Source: Candidatus Thiopontia autotrophica (GTDB taxonomy: Bacteria > Pseudomonadota > Gammaproteobacteria > GCF-002020875). From it: a stretch of 64,000 bases of DNA. The DNA is taken from the NCBI GenBank assembly GCA_014384675.1, contig JACNFK010000034.1, positions 1 through 64,000 of the forward strand, given 5' to 3'. The position numbers and the translations under genes are program-made. Shown piece by piece: positions 20,336 through 32,366 of this stretch. Each line of letters starts with the position of its first letter. Within the stretch, counting starts at the first letter, position 1. A model generated the notes under the pieces. That model worked only from the letters and a program-made list of their open reading frames with translations. It was not told where the DNA came from and did no database searches.

Positions 20336-20363
20336 TTGCAAGATCTCTTCCTGTTTTTAGAAT
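20336..20363 (+). promoter_or_regulatory. Candidate promoter of dksA
   Basis: TTGCAA (20336-20341) and TAGAAT (20358-20363) are separated by 16 bases and lie about 80 bases before the dksA start. They match the sigma-70 consensus in 4/6 and 5/6 positions. The ribosome site is CAGGAG (around 20428-20433). Confidence 0.45.
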
Positions 20364-20442
20364 AGGCACATTTAGGTTGCCAGAATGAATTCAATCTGGT
20401 ATCAATGCGCTCTTTTCTCATACTGTCAGGAGCAATAACGGC

Positions 20443-20877
20443 ATGGCCGCAAAGAAGAAGAAGTCAACGCTATTAGTCGGTGGCATCAAACCATACAAGC
20501 CTAAAAAGGGCGAAGAGTACATGAACGATAACCAGAAGAGCCACTTCGAAGAGGTACTTCTAGCCTGGAAACATCAGTTAATGGAAGAGGTTGATCGTAC
20601 TGTTCACCACATGCAGGATGAGACTGCCAACCTACCAGACCCTAGTGACAGGGCCACTCTGGAAGAGGAGTTTTCACTGGAGCTGAGAACCCGTGACCGT
20701 GAACGCAAGCTAATCAGAAAAATAGATAAAACCCTCCATGAGCTGGATGGTGATGAGTATGGTTATTGTGAATCCTGCGGAATAGAGATTGGCATTAAAC
20801 GACTGGAAGCACGCCCAACCGCAACTCTCTGCATTGACTGCAAAGAACTTGAGGAGATCAAGGAAAAATCAAATTAA
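20443..20877 (+). CDS. dksA: RNA polymerase-binding transcription factor DksA
   Basis: A 144-residue DksA that inserts its coiled coil into the RNA polymerase secondary channel and works with ppGpp on rRNA and amino-acid promoters. The coiled coil spans about 30-100 with the tip motif [12 protein letters not shown], so the tip aspartates are intact. The zinc module CESCG...CIDC (about 107-131) is complete with four cysteines. The N-terminus is Lys-rich, as in E. coli. A typical partner, gluQRS, lies 440 bases downstream, separated by the opposite-strand DUF3579 gene. Confidence 0.96.
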   Translation: MAAKKKKSTLLVGGIKPYKPKKGEEYMNDNQKSHFEEVLLAWKHQLMEEVDRTVHHMQDETANLPDPSDRATLEEEFSLELRTRDRERKLIRKIDKTLHELDGDEYGYCESCGIEIGIKRLEARPTATLCIDCKELEEIKEKSN

Positions 20878-20895
20878 GTAACCCCTGAAAAATCT

Positions 20896-20933
20896 TATGG
20901 GTCACGAAGTGCCTTAATCAGAGCTTCCTTAAG
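20896..20933 (+). repeat. Dispersed short repeat, copy B
   Basis: The 37-base core TATGGGTCACGAAGT...CAGAGCTTCCTTAA lies between the convergent stops of dksA and the DUF3579 gene. It matches copy C (27108-27144, minus) in 30 of 37 positions. The larger interval 20878-20935 has imperfect terminal inverted repeats (AAGTAACCCCTGAAAAA against AAGGAAGCTCTGATTAA, read inward), like a miniature inverted-repeat element. It may double as a bidirectional terminator. Confidence 0.55.
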
Positions 20934-20936
20934 AGA

Positions 20937-21245
20937 TCACCCCTCCTTTGGGGCTGAACACTCCTCTCTGACCTTGAGGTTATTTGTATCCGCAAACTCT
21001 TTAACAAAAGCGTAGGCATCGGGATCCCTCACACTTAATCGCTGCTCAATCACCAGACATTTTTCGCCATTAATTATGCGTGGACGTGCGCAATCACGAT
21101 AACCAAGACTCCTTCCTCTGCCATACTGTGCAATCTGCGATGAAATCCGTTCAATCCAGTCACTGGGACGAAATTTATCCCCATCCCTGTTGCGGCTCTC
21201 GATTATAGTTCTACAATCTTCTCTTTTTTCTCCGCTATTCTGCAT
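20937..21245 (-). CDS. DUF3579 family protein
   Basis: A 102-residue protein matching DUF3579, a small soluble family of beta- and gammaproteobacteria. It shows FRPSDWIERISSQIAQYG, RPRIINGEKCLVIEQRL and DPDAYAFVKEFADTNNL. Function is unknown. It lies on the minus strand between dksA and gluQRS and is divergent from the latter. There is no signal peptide or membrane segment. Confidence 0.8.
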   Translation of the reverse strand: MQNSGEKREDCRTIIESRNRDGDKFRPSDWIERISSQIAQYGRGRSLGYRDCARPRIINGEKCLVIEQRLSVRDPDAYAFVKEFADTNNLKVREECSAPKEG

Positions 21246-21316
21246 AATATTTAGGCCTTTGGGTATAGATCACACATAATCATGTATTCTATTATTTTAA
21301 CAAATATCAATAAAAC

Positions 21317-22210
21317 TTGCAAGTGGTAGATATCAATCATACCAATTATCGAGGGCGTTTTGCCCCTTCTCCAAGTGGTGACCTCCACTTCGGTTCACTT
21401 GTTGCGGCTACCGGAAGTTATCTTGAAGCAAAAACCAATAGCGGTGAATGGCTGGTTCGTATCGAAGATCTTGATTTACCAAGAACAGCTCATGGGGCTA
21501 CTGACTCTATTCTTGCTACTCTGGAGCGACACCAGATGCAGTGGGACCACTCTGTAATTTTTCAGAGCACACGTAACGAATATTACCAAGAGAGCCTGAA
21601 GCTGTTGCTTGAGTCGGACCTGCTGTTTGCATGCGAATGTAGTCGCAACCAACTAAAAGGGATCACTCCCTATCCAGGGAGTTGCCGAAATAAAAATCTA
21701 CCACTAGAGAACCATGCAATACGGATCCGAGTTGATGATGAGGTTATTACACTCAATGACAAATGGCAGGGAAGACACCTATGGAACATGAAAAAAAATA
21801 TAGGTGATTTTATAGTTCGACGCAGAGATGGGATCTATGCCTATCAACTTGCAGTAGTAGTTGATGACTATCTTCAGGGAATCACCCATATTGTACGCGG
21901 CAGTGATCTACTGGAATCAACCCCAAGGCAGATCTATCTACAACAGCAACTGGATTATACAACTCCCAATTATGCCCACCTGCCAATTGCAGTAGATAAC
22001 CATGGAATCAAACTAAGCAAACAACACCAAACACAACCGATCAACCGGGATAAACCTGTAGAGAACATATTTAATGCTCTTGAATTTCTGGGGCAAAATC
22101 CGCCAAACGAACTTCTTACATACCCATTAAACAGTGTATGGGAGTGGGCACTAGAGAACTGGAGAAGCAACAAGAGTCTTGAAAAACCTGCCCGCAAGAG
22201 TCAAGTATAA
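21317..22210 (+). CDS. gluQ: Glutamyl-Q tRNA(Asp) synthetase
   Basis: A 297-residue truncated glutamyl-tRNA synthetase that attaches glutamate to queuosine in tRNA-Asp. The HIGH-type motif FAPSPSGDLHFGSLV is at about 15-29. Zinc ligands are CECSRNQL and the later PGSCR, and the KMSKS-like loop is IKLSKQHQT. There is no anticodon-binding domain, as expected. The start is TTG at 21317; a GTG at 21323 is an alternative. With queF in the same window it fits a queuosine-modifying organism. The dksA-gluQ association is common. Confidence 0.93.
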   Translation: MQVVDINHTNYRGRFAPSPSGDLHFGSLVAATGSYLEAKTNSGEWLVRIEDLDLPRTAHGATDSILATLERHQMQWDHSVIFQSTRNEYYQESLKLLLESDLLFACECSRNQLKGITPYPGSCRNKNLPLENHAIRIRVDDEVITLNDKWQGRHLWNMKKNIGDFIVRRRDGIYAYQLAVVVDDYLQGITHIVRGSDLLESTPRQIYLQQQLDYTTPNYAHLPIAVDNHGIKLSKQHQTQPINRDKPVENIFNALEFLGQNPPNELLTYPLNSVWEWALENWRSNKSLEKPARKSQV

Positions 22211-22218
22211 TTCAACAG

Positions 22219-22656
22219 ATGAATCAAGCGCGATCAACCTACCGACAAACCTTTAATGGTTCATTCAGTAGCCTGCTACAGTGGGATGACTTAACCACTT
22301 TCTGGCAGCGCCTACTTGAGGAAGAGTTAAGTGGATGGTATATCTACGCTGTAGGTGAAAAACCGCCGGCAACCACCTCGTCACCAGATGATCTCCGACA
22401 CTTCATCACCAAAATTGATGCGCTTCTGCGCAAGGATCACAATGAACGAGTCTGTGGGATTGTCTATACCGACCACCCTCATACCCCTTCAATGATCAAG
22501 ATTTATGATCCCAACAACCTGGGGGTCTCATGTGGATCAAGTGAGACGCCACCTCTACCAGGATGGGTTCTCTCAAAAGAGCAACCTGAAGATCTGCAAC
22601 CGGTGCGACACCTGCCTGGTAATCGCAAACGGTGGTGGAGAGATCTGTTTTCATGA
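22219..22656 (+). CDS. Conserved-looking hypothetical protein
   Basis: A 145-residue soluble protein that I do not recognise. It has no signal peptide or membrane segment. Notable are a Trp-rich N-terminal region (LLQWDDLTTFWQRLLEEELSGWYIY), a motif YTDHPHTPSMIKIYDPNNLG in the middle and a basic end RKRWWRDLF. It is eight bases after gluQ, and its TGA overlaps the ATG of the Smr-domain gene. It is therefore almost certainly translated as part of that operon. Confidence 0.72.
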   Translation: MNQARSTYRQTFNGSFSSLLQWDDLTTFWQRLLEEELSGWYIYAVGEKPPATTSSPDDLRHFITKIDALLRKDHNERVCGIVYTDHPHTPSMIKIYDPNNLGVSCGSSETPPLPGWVLSKEQPEDLQPVRHLPGNRKRWWRDLFS

Positions 22657-23231
22657 CAGATTCAGATAGCGACCATAAAATAGAGAGTGAAGATGCCGCA
22701 CTATTTCGCGAGATAACTCGAGATGTACGCCCACTAAATAAAGATAATCGGGCAGATACATATTCTCAAAGAGCACGCTCAGAGCACATAAAAGATAGTT
22801 TTTCGGAGCTGAGCCTGTCCGAAGAGCACTCTTCAATTATTGCCACAGACAAAAATGACCCCCTTTTGGAGATGGTACAACCGGAGGAGAGGCTATTCTA
22901 TCTGCGCGGAGAGCTTCCCGGTTCTACCTTGAAAAAATTTAAACGAGGTGATTTGTGCTCCAGAGACGAACTTGATCTGCACGGTCTGAACAGTGTGGAG
23001 GCAGCCAGGGAGTTGGCCTCATTCATCAGGTTTGCATTGCATAATGGGGTGCGCTGCTTTCGACTAATCCATGGCAAAGGAACTCGCTCTGCTGACAAGC
23101 TTCCAATACTCAAAAGCATGGTGAACATGTGGCTCAGACACCATGGTAGTGTTCTGGCTTTCTGTTCTGCTCGTCAACGAGATGGCGGTAGTGGAGCTCT
23201 CTATGTGCTACTGAAGAGGCCGGACATCTGA
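22653..23231 (+). CDS. Smr-domain protein (MutS2 C-terminal-type nuclease family)
   Basis: A 192-residue protein with a charged, probably disordered N-terminal half. A C-terminal Smr domain (about 108-190) carries DLHGLNSVEAARELASFI and the HGKGT motif in LIHGKGTRSADKLPIL. Stand-alone Smr proteins of the YdaL/SmrA type have DNA-nicking activity. The start is the ATG at 22653, overlapping the previous stop (ATGA); an upstream in-frame ATG at 22632 would lie inside the neighbour. Its 3' end overlaps the convergent truD by 24 bases. Confidence 0.88.
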   Translation: MTDSDSDHKIESEDAALFREITRDVRPLNKDNRADTYSQRARSEHIKDSFSELSLSEEHSSIIATDKNDPLLEMVQPEERLFYLRGELPGSTLKKFKRGDLCSRDELDLHGLNSVEAARELASFIRFALHNGVRCFRLIHGKGTRSADKLPILKSMVNMWLRHHGSVLAFCSARQRDGGSGALYVLLKRPDI

Positions 23232-24257
23232 TACGATCTCTCTCATTACAACAGTGGCATAACTACCGGACGGCAACCAAAAATCAAGCTCCAGATCTGT
23301 ACCATCCAGCCAGCTCCAATTCATGTTATCAGGAACCACCCTAAGAGCTCGACGATCCTGTGACAGGCCTGCATATTCTAACCCGCCACACATCTCCTCC
23401 ATCCCCACAATAGCTGACTCCTCAAAAGCTTTTGCCTCTGCTGTTGAATCAAGCCGGCCCCTCCCCCAAAGAGGTGCCGTTGGGTGGATATCATGTTCAG
23501 CAACCCTTCTGAGGATCTCTTCATCAACCTCATCCTCGTGAAACCAGGCACGACTTCTTGCCAATGCATAAACCTCCCCGCCCAACGGATGGTTCCAGAT
23601 CCCTGCCTCTACCCGTTTTGCGCATATCCGATTAAAAATCTCTGAGCGCACCGATGAAAGCAGAAGTCCTCGCTCATGCTTTCCTCTTGGGCGATATCTC
23701 TTGTTGAACATCTGCAGGGCACGCTCCACATTGCCGCCACCCCTTCCAAAACGTTGTTCACCAAAATAATTTGGGATCCCTTCGTTCTTGACCATCTCCA
23801 GACGCAACTCCAGCTCCTCTCGATCTCCCTCAACATCACGCAAAATCAACTTAAAGCTATTCCCTTTAAGCGCCCCTCTGCGTATTTTTTTTGCATGGTC
23901 ATGAACCTGAATAATTCTTAATGATTGGCCCTGCTCCAGATCCATCTGTTCAAGAGTGCGCCAATCAGGAATTTCTCTACCAGCAACATCCACAGAGAAC
24001 CACTGTCTGGTAATAGCGAAACGATCTTTCAGGCCGGCCATACCTACATCCCTACGCTTCACTCCAATATACTTGGCCAGAATAGATGCGACCTGATCAC
24101 TGTTCATCTCCCTCTTCTCAATCTCGATCATCTGATGCTGACCATGACCAGACGGGGCAAAACCGAGATCTTCAATTACCTGAAAATCCTCAGGAAAACT
24201 TCTTATTTTTGCGGTTGCAGAGGGGGCACCATATGCATATGGTAGTGGTTGTACCAT
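23208..24257 (-). CDS. truD: tRNA pseudouridine(13) synthase
   Basis: A 349-residue TruD that makes pseudouridine 13 in tRNA-Glu. The catalytic aspartate is in VGMAGLKDRFAITRQWFSV (about residue 79-80). The family block NYFGEQRFGRGGGN is at about 160-173, and a TRUD insertion domain lies in the middle. It is the last gene of the ftsB-ispD-ispF-truD run and starts one base after ispF. Its 3' end overlaps the Smr gene on the other strand. The surE-pcm-nlpD-rpoS genes that often follow in gammaproteobacteria are not here. Confidence 0.94.
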   Translation of the reverse strand: MVQPLPYAYGAPSATAKIRSFPEDFQVIEDLGFAPSGHGQHQMIEIEKREMNSDQVASILAKYIGVKRRDVGMAGLKDRFAITRQWFSVDVAGREIPDWRTLEQMDLEQGQSLRIIQVHDHAKKIRRGALKGNSFKLILRDVEGDREELELRLEMVKNEGIPNYFGEQRFGRGGGNVERALQMFNKRYRPRGKHERGLLLSSVRSEIFNRICAKRVEAGIWNHPLGGEVYALARSRAWFHEDEVDEEILRRVAEHDIHPTAPLWGRGRLDSTAEAKAFEESAIVGMEEMCGGLEYAGLSQDRRALRVVPDNMNWSWLDGTDLELDFWLPSGSYATVVMREIVSDVRPLQ

Positions 24258-24258
24258 T

Positions 24259-24735
24259 CTATTTTGCAGCCAAAAGAGCTACTGAGTGTGCAGCGATACC
24301 CTGTCTCTCTCCAACAAAACCAAGCTGTTCTGTTGTGGTTGCCTTCACATTGACTTGATCAACCCCGACTCCAAGATCCAGTGCCAACAACTGCCTCATC
24401 GATTGAATATATTCAGCCAGCCTTGGCTCCTGGGCAATAATTGTTAGATCTATATTCTCAATCTGATAGCCTTTCTCACCCACCATCACCATAATCTCCC
24501 TCAGAAAAAAACGGCTGTCCATCCCTCGGTATTGATCATCACTATCTGGAAACAGTTGTCCAATATCGCCCAGTGCAACCGCCCCAAGCAAGGCATCACA
24601 AAGCGCATGAATTGCCACATCTCCGTCAGAGTGGGCCTTGAACTGTCTGCTGTATGGCACCCTGATACCACAAAGCATCAGGTGGTCACCATCCTCAAAT
24701 GCATGAACATCAAAACCATGACCAATTCTCATCAA
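24259..24735 (-). CDS. ispF: 2-C-methyl-D-erythritol 2,4-cyclodiphosphate synthase
   Basis: A 158-residue trimeric zinc enzyme of the MEP isoprenoid pathway. Metal ligands are in IGHGFDVHAFEDGDHLMLCG (Asp9, His11), and AHSDGDVAIHALCDALLGA follows. The length is typical. The start overlaps the end of ispD by four bases. Together with ispD here and dxr at 44115-45335, three MEP-pathway enzymes are present in the window. Confidence 0.96.
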   Translation of the reverse strand: MMRIGHGFDVHAFEDGDHLMLCGIRVPYSRQFKAHSDGDVAIHALCDALLGAVALGDIGQLFPDSDDQYRGMDSRFFLREIMVMVGEKGYQIENIDLTIIAQEPRLAEYIQSMRQLLALDLGVGVDQVNVKATTTEQLGFVGERQGIAAHSVALLAAK

Positions 24736-25451
24736 CTCTTGCCTCGCTCTCTTTGCATGATCTCTTCCGCAAGCAGAATGTCTCCGGGATGAGTGATCTT
24801 CATATTTCCCGCATCCCCCTCGATAATTTCAGGTTGAAAACCAAGATACTCTATTGCCTGTGAATCATCAGTAACAGAAACACCATCTTCCATGCTCTGT
24901 CTCAGCGCACTCCTCAACATCCCCAGACGAAACATCTGTGGCGTAAGTGCGCGCCACAGCCCTGAACGGTCCACCGTCTCCACAATCTCCCTGTTGGTGC
25001 CAGAACGTTTTATTGTATCTGCCAGTGGTGACGCAAGAATTCCTCCAACAGGATGATTCCACAATTTACCAACCATATCCTCAAGGTCATCGCCTCTAAG
25101 ACATGGGCGTGCTGCATCGTGAACCAATACCCAATCATCATCAGATGCTTTATCAGCCAACAGATTCAGTGCATTCAATACTGAATCAGATCGTTCTTTT
25201 CCACCTTCGACAACCAAAATTTTCTCAGCTTTATGATCATCAAACTCAACCTCAGGCCACCATTGATCAGCTGCTGCAATGGATACCACCACCCCCTGGA
25301 TCCTGTTTAGTGAAAACAGTGCATCAATACTGTGTTTGATTACCGGGGAGCCGGCAAGATCGAGATACTGTTTGGGGCGGTCTGCCATCATCCGTAACCC
25401 AATACCGGCAGCCGGAACAATTCCCCAGATTACTGGCTGGTCTGTATGCAT
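24732..25451 (-). CDS. ispD: 2-C-methyl-D-erythritol 4-phosphate cytidylyltransferase
   Basis: A 239-residue CTP-dependent nucleotidyltransferase of the MEP pathway. The N-terminal CTP-binding signature is IVPAAGIGLRMMADRPKQYL (about 10-29). Later motifs are VLVHDAARPCL and VTDDSQAIEYLG. The start (ATG 25451) lies within the end of ftsB, a 22-base overlap, and the gene runs into ispF by ATGA. The ftsB-ispD-ispF linkage is standard for gammaproteobacteria. Confidence 0.95.
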   Translation of the reverse strand: MHTDQPVIWGIVPAAGIGLRMMADRPKQYLDLAGSPVIKHSIDALFSLNRIQGVVVSIAAADQWWPEVEFDDHKAEKILVVEGGKERSDSVLNALNLLADKASDDDWVLVHDAARPCLRGDDLEDMVGKLWNHPVGGILASPLADTIKRSGTNREIVETVDRSGLWRALTPQMFRLGMLRSALRQSMEDGVSVTDDSQAIEYLGFQPEIIEGDAGNMKITHPGDILLAEEIMQRERGKS

Positions 25452-25765
25452 GGGTCATTCTCAGATATATTGTGGCCTGAAACTTCTGTAGAATTTACCA
25501 CTGAGACAAATAGTTCGCCAGGTTTTACCATTCCAAGATCACTTCGGGCATGCTCTTCCAGAGCCTCTCTTCCTGTTTTAAGGTCAACCACCTCAGCACG
25601 CAGCTCCTGATTACACTGTTCCAGCCTGACATTCATCTCATGCTGTCTGGCAATTAACTGCTCCATATCCCAGAGCCGCGGAATCCCTTTTTCAGAAACC
25701 CATAGCTTGTACTGCAACGAGCCAAGAAAAAAAATGAGCACTATGATCAACAGACGAATAGTCAT
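25430..25765 (-). CDS. ftsB: Cell division protein FtsB
   Basis: A 111-residue bitopic protein. It has a short cytosolic N-terminus, one membrane helix (about 4-20, LLIIVLIFFLGSLQYKLW) and a periplasmic coiled coil (about 30-75, with EQCNQELRAEVVDLKTG). The conserved GYPR-like segment is LEEHARSDLGMVKPGELFV. It forms the FtsQBL divisome complex. The tail after residue 92 is longer than in E. coli and overlaps ispD. It lies between eno and ispD, as in most relatives. Confidence 0.92.
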   Translation of the reverse strand: MTIRLLIIVLIFFLGSLQYKLWVSEKGIPRLWDMEQLIARQHEMNVRLEQCNQELRAEVVDLKTGREALEEHARSDLGMVKPGELFVSVVNSTEVSGHNISENDPCIQTSQ

Positions 25766-25786
25766 CGCCCGACCATCACCTTATTA

Positions 25787-27082
<1,296 letters not shown>

Positions 27083-27106
27083 TTAATTTCACAATACTAT
27101 TTCTAT

Positions 27107-27145
27107 TTTAAGGAAGCTCCGGTTCAGTCACTACGTGACCCAATC
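27107..27145 (-). repeat. Dispersed short repeat, copy C
   Basis: On the minus strand it reads ATTGGGTCACGTAGT...GGAGCTTCCTTAA, 30 of 37 bases identical to copy B. It occupies the gap between kdsA (stop 27171) and eno (start 27070). In this position it could influence processing or termination of the kdsA-eno transcript. Confidence 0.55.
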
Positions 27146-27170
27146 ATATCCCCCTCACAAGTACAGAACA

Positions 27171-28001
27171 TTATCCCTGTTCTGCAAACCCCATACTCTT
27201 CACACTCAAATCAATCGCCTTCAGGGTCTCCAACAGGGGCTCCATCTTCCCCAAAGGCCATGCATTAGGCCCATCACTAAGGGCTTTATCAGGATCTGGA
27301 TGAGTCTCCATAAACAGCCCGGATACTCCAACTGCCACTGCTGCCCGTGCCAACACAGGAACAAACTCGCGTTGCCCTCCTGAGGTACCACCCTGTCCAC
27401 CAGGAAGCTGTACCGAATGGGTCCCGTCAAATACGACAGGACAACCTGTTTCACGCATAACTGCAAGTGAACGCATATCGGAGACCAGATTGTTGTAACC
27501 AAAACTGGCTCCCCTCTCACAGGCCATAATATTCTCATTCCCTGTAGCCTTGGCTTTCTCGGTGACATTTTTCATGTCCCATGGAGAGAGAAACTGTCCT
27601 TTTTTAATATTGACCGGCAACCCTTGACTGGCAACACTCTGAATAAAGTTGGTCTGGCGACAGAGAAATGCCGGGGTCTGCAACACATCAACAACCTCGC
27701 TTACCTCATCAAGCGGGGTATCCTCGTGTACATCAGTTAAAACCGGCACGCCTATCTGCTCCTTGACAGCGGAGAGAATACGCAACCCCTCCTCTATCCC
27801 AGGGCCACGATAACTTGATACCGAGGTACGGTTGGCCTTGTCAAAAGATGATTTATAGATAAACGGGATTCCCAGTCGATCGGTAATCTCCTTCATCTCA
27901 CCCGCACTGTCCAGTGCCAACTGCTGACTCTCTATCACGCACGGTCCCGCAATAAGAAAGAGCGGCTGATCCAATCCCACCTCAAACCCACACAATTTCA
28001 T
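27171..28001 (-). CDS. kdsA: 3-deoxy-D-manno-octulosonate 8-phosphate synthase
   Basis: A 276-residue enzyme that condenses arabinose 5-phosphate and phosphoenolpyruvate into Kdo 8-phosphate for lipopolysaccharide. Motifs are [55 protein letters not shown] and [15 protein letters not shown]. It belongs to the metal-independent type. The pyrG-kdsA-eno order is conserved, and it begins 70 bases after pyrG ends. Confidence 0.97.
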   Translation of the reverse strand: MKLCGFEVGLDQPLFLIAGPCVIESQQLALDSAGEMKEITDRLGIPFIYKSSFDKANRTSVSSYRGPGIEEGLRILSAVKEQIGVPVLTDVHEDTPLDEVSEVVDVLQTPAFLCRQTNFIQSVASQGLPVNIKKGQFLSPWDMKNVTEKAKATGNENIMACERGASFGYNNLVSDMRSLAVMRETGCPVVFDGTHSVQLPGGQGGTSGGQREFVPVLARAAVAVGVSGLFMETHPDPDKALSDGPNAWPLGKMEPLLETLKAIDLSVKSMGFAEQG

Positions 28002-28071
28002 ATTCTATATTCCTCTGGATTTCCGGTTAACATCTATTTTGCTACTCCTAGCCTTTCAAACCACCATCCCA

Positions 28072-29891
<1,820 letters not shown>

Positions 29892-31313
29892 CTATTCCGG
29901 AACACTCTCAATCAACAACCCCTCCCCTTCTAGATCTCTATTCTCCCCCATATCTGACTGATTATCTGCAGAATAAGGGGCGCAAATAAAGTGGCCAACC
30001 ACCTGAACCAGCTCATTGCCAACAAAAACAAGGGGGATTTGCCCTCTCTCCCAAGGAGGAACACCTCTCTCCCTTAGTATGTTTTTTAGTGTTCTGCGCT
30101 GTTTTGCACCACCAAACTGGCAACGCTCACCACCAACTCTTGAACGGACAGTAACCTTTTTGCCTTGCAACAGATCCTTCCTGATACCGCCACTGGAGAC
30201 TGTTCTGACAACCAGCTTGGCCCCAATCTCAGAGAGATGCAGTGGCTGCTGCAGATCCCACTCGATACAGAAGTCTGAAGCTCTACCGCCCCCCTTATCT
30301 ATCTCCAGACCTTTGCCTATCTCTATATACAGGAGCCCTTGAAATCGTCTAACTGTCACCTCTCTACTGTGACGATTTTTCCAGCGCACCACTGGCACCG
30401 CATCATCCCTTGCCTTAATCACCTCATTGATTATTCTCTGCAGATGTACCGCATCAGGTAATCCTGCGCCATTCATCTCAAGCCAGTAACGTATTCTCGC
30501 TTTACTATTTTCTACTGACTCATCAACTATCAGGGGCATGGGGTCACCAACAGAGAGTTCCATCAACTGCTCCTCTGCCCATTTTTCAACCAATTGCGAG
30601 GCCTCTGCACAGTGTCTTGAACTACGAGATAGTGTCAATGCTGCTGCAGGCCATCGTCTCTCCAACCGCGGCAAGATTTCGTGACGAATAAAATTTCTGT
30701 CTGCAGATTGCTGGTGATTGGTGGGATCCTCAACCCACTCCAACTGCTCTCTAACTGCATACTCCTGCAGTGATTGTTGTGAAAATTGAAGCAGTGGACG
30801 CATCAACTTTCCTGCAGCAAATGAAACCACACCACCCATAGCAGAGAGTCCACGCGGACCAGCTCCACGCAATGCCTGCAACAGAAATGTTTCAGCCTGA
30901 TCCTCTCGATGATGTGCTGTAAACAGTTGGTCACCCTTCTGTATCTGCCCTGCAAAAGCGCTGTAGCGTGCTCTCCTGGCAGACTCTTCCGGACTCTCTC
31001 CAGTTTTAGATATTGCATCAACCGCAACAACATGAAGAGGAATATTCCGGTGGTTACAGAATTTTATGCAGTGATTTTCCCACTGGCCTGCCTCACTCTG
31101 AAGTCCATGGTTAACATGAATGGCCTCCAGCGCAAAATTACCGCCATCTTTATCTCGCAACTGTGCGAGCGCATGAAGAAGAGAGGATGAATCAACACCA
31201 CCACTAAAGGCGACAAACATAGTCCCGAACAGGGGATATCTGCTTAAAAATGGTACCAACTGTTGGGGAGAGAACTCTCCACGTACAAGGTCAGCTGGAG
31301 GTGAAATTTCCAT
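29892..31313 (-). CDS. tilS: tRNA(Ile)-lysidine synthetase
   Basis: A 473-residue ATP-dependent enzyme that converts C34 of tRNA-Ile(CAU) to lysidine. The PP-loop is [17 protein letters not shown] (about 33-49). [30 protein letters not shown] is the second conserved block ([16 protein letters not shown], then [10 protein letters not shown]). TilS substrate-binding and C-terminal domains follow ([20 protein letters not shown]). It overlaps the accA end by 23 bases, the usual accA-tilS linkage. Confidence 0.93.
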   Translation of the reverse strand: MEISPPADLVRGEFSPQQLVPFLSRYPLFGTMFVAFSGGVDSSSLLHALAQLRDKDGGNFALEAIHVNHGLQSEAGQWENHCIKFCNHRNIPLHVVAVDAISKTGESPEESARRARYSAFAGQIQKGDQLFTAHHREDQAETFLLQALRGAGPRGLSAMGGVVSFAAGKLMRPLLQFSQQSLQEYAVREQLEWVEDPTNHQQSADRNFIRHEILPRLERRWPAAALTLSRSSRHCAEASQLVEKWAEEQLMELSVGDPMPLIVDESVENSKARIRYWLEMNGAGLPDAVHLQRIINEVIKARDDAVPVVRWKNRHSREVTVRRFQGLLYIEIGKGLEIDKGGGRASDFCIEWDLQQPLHLSEIGAKLVVRTVSSGGIRKDLLQGKKVTVRSRVGGERCQFGGAKQRRTLKNILRERGVPPWERGQIPLVFVGNELVQVVGHFICAPYSADNQSDMGENRDLEGEGLLIESVPE

Positions 31314-32250
31314 AGCTCATAAGACGCTGATAACGATCTTCCAGCAATTTATCGGCATCAATATTCTTCAGTATTTCCAGCTGAGACAACAGCTCTTTCT
31401 TGAGTGCTGCTGCCGCATCAGAAGGCTCCCTGTGAGCGCCGCCCAACGGCTCTTCAATAATAGAATCCACCAACCCAAGCTCCTTGAGCCTGGGGGCAGT
31501 TAGACCCATTGCTTCGGCTGCATCAGATGCCTTATCTGCGCTTTTCCATAGAATAGATGCGCCCCCCTCAGGAGAGATAACCGAATAGGTGCTGTAGGAC
31601 ATCATATTGCCCCGATCCCCAATCCCAACCGCCAATGCGCCGCCTGATCCGCCTTCACCAATTACCGTACAGATAATTGGAGTGCGCAGACGTGCCATGA
31701 CAAAAAGGTTTCTTGCAATGGCCTCACTCTGCCCACGCTCCTCTGCATCCATCCCGGGATAGGCCCCAGGGGTATCAATAAAGGTAAGTATCGGCAGCCC
31801 AAAACGTTCTGCCATTCGCATTACTCGCAACGCCTTTCTATACCCTTCAGGACGAGGCATCCCAAAATTACGCCTGACTTTTTCCTTGGTATCCCTGCCT
31901 TTCTGGTGACCAATTACCATAACTGACTGCCCTTCCAGACGGGCCATACCACAAACCAGGGCTGCATCATCAGCATAGGCACGATCACCATGCAACTCCT
32001 GAAAATCTGTCAATATGCTATCAATATAATCCAGTGTATATGGACGTTGCGGATGTCTTGCCAACTGAGATATTTGCCAAGAGCTCAGGGATGAAAAAAT
32101 TGAGCGTGTAAGTTCCCTGCTTTTATCCTCGAGCTTGGAGATCTCATCACTTATATTTAGCTCACTATCATCACCCACATAGCGTAGCTCCTCAATTTTT
32201 GCCTCCAGCTCGGCAATGGGCTGTTCAAATTCCAGAAAATTCAGGTTCAT
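31291..32250 (-). CDS. accA: Acetyl-CoA carboxylase carboxyltransferase subunit alpha
   Basis: A 319-residue subunit of the carboxyltransferase that makes malonyl-CoA for fatty-acid synthesis. The N-terminal [19 protein letters not shown] and core blocks [35 protein letters not shown] and [15 protein letters not shown] are intact. The length is normal. Its partner accD is not in the window; it is often next to folC, which leaves the window at the right edge. It lies 116 bases downstream of dnaE. Confidence 0.97.
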   Translation of the reverse strand: MNLNFLEFEQPIAELEAKIEELRYVGDDSELNISDEISKLEDKSRELTRSIFSSLSSWQISQLARHPQRPYTLDYIDSILTDFQELHGDRAYADDAALVCGMARLEGQSVMVIGHQKGRDTKEKVRRNFGMPRPEGYRKALRVMRMAERFGLPILTFIDTPGAYPGMDAEERGQSEAIARNLFVMARLRTPIICTVIGEGGSGGALAVGIGDRGNMMSYSTYSVISPEGGASILWKSADKASDAAEAMGLTAPRLKELGLVDSIIEEPLGGAHREPSDAAAALKKELLSQLEILKNIDADKLLEDRYQRLMSYGNFTSS

Positions 32251-32366
32251 AGTTTTAGCAGCTTTCTTCTATTGATCAGTTTGTTATCTTAAATCGTACT
32301 ATACCGCAAAAAAAACAGATTCCCTAGAGAATAGAGATCCTCCTGGATGTGATGTAACTATTCAGA

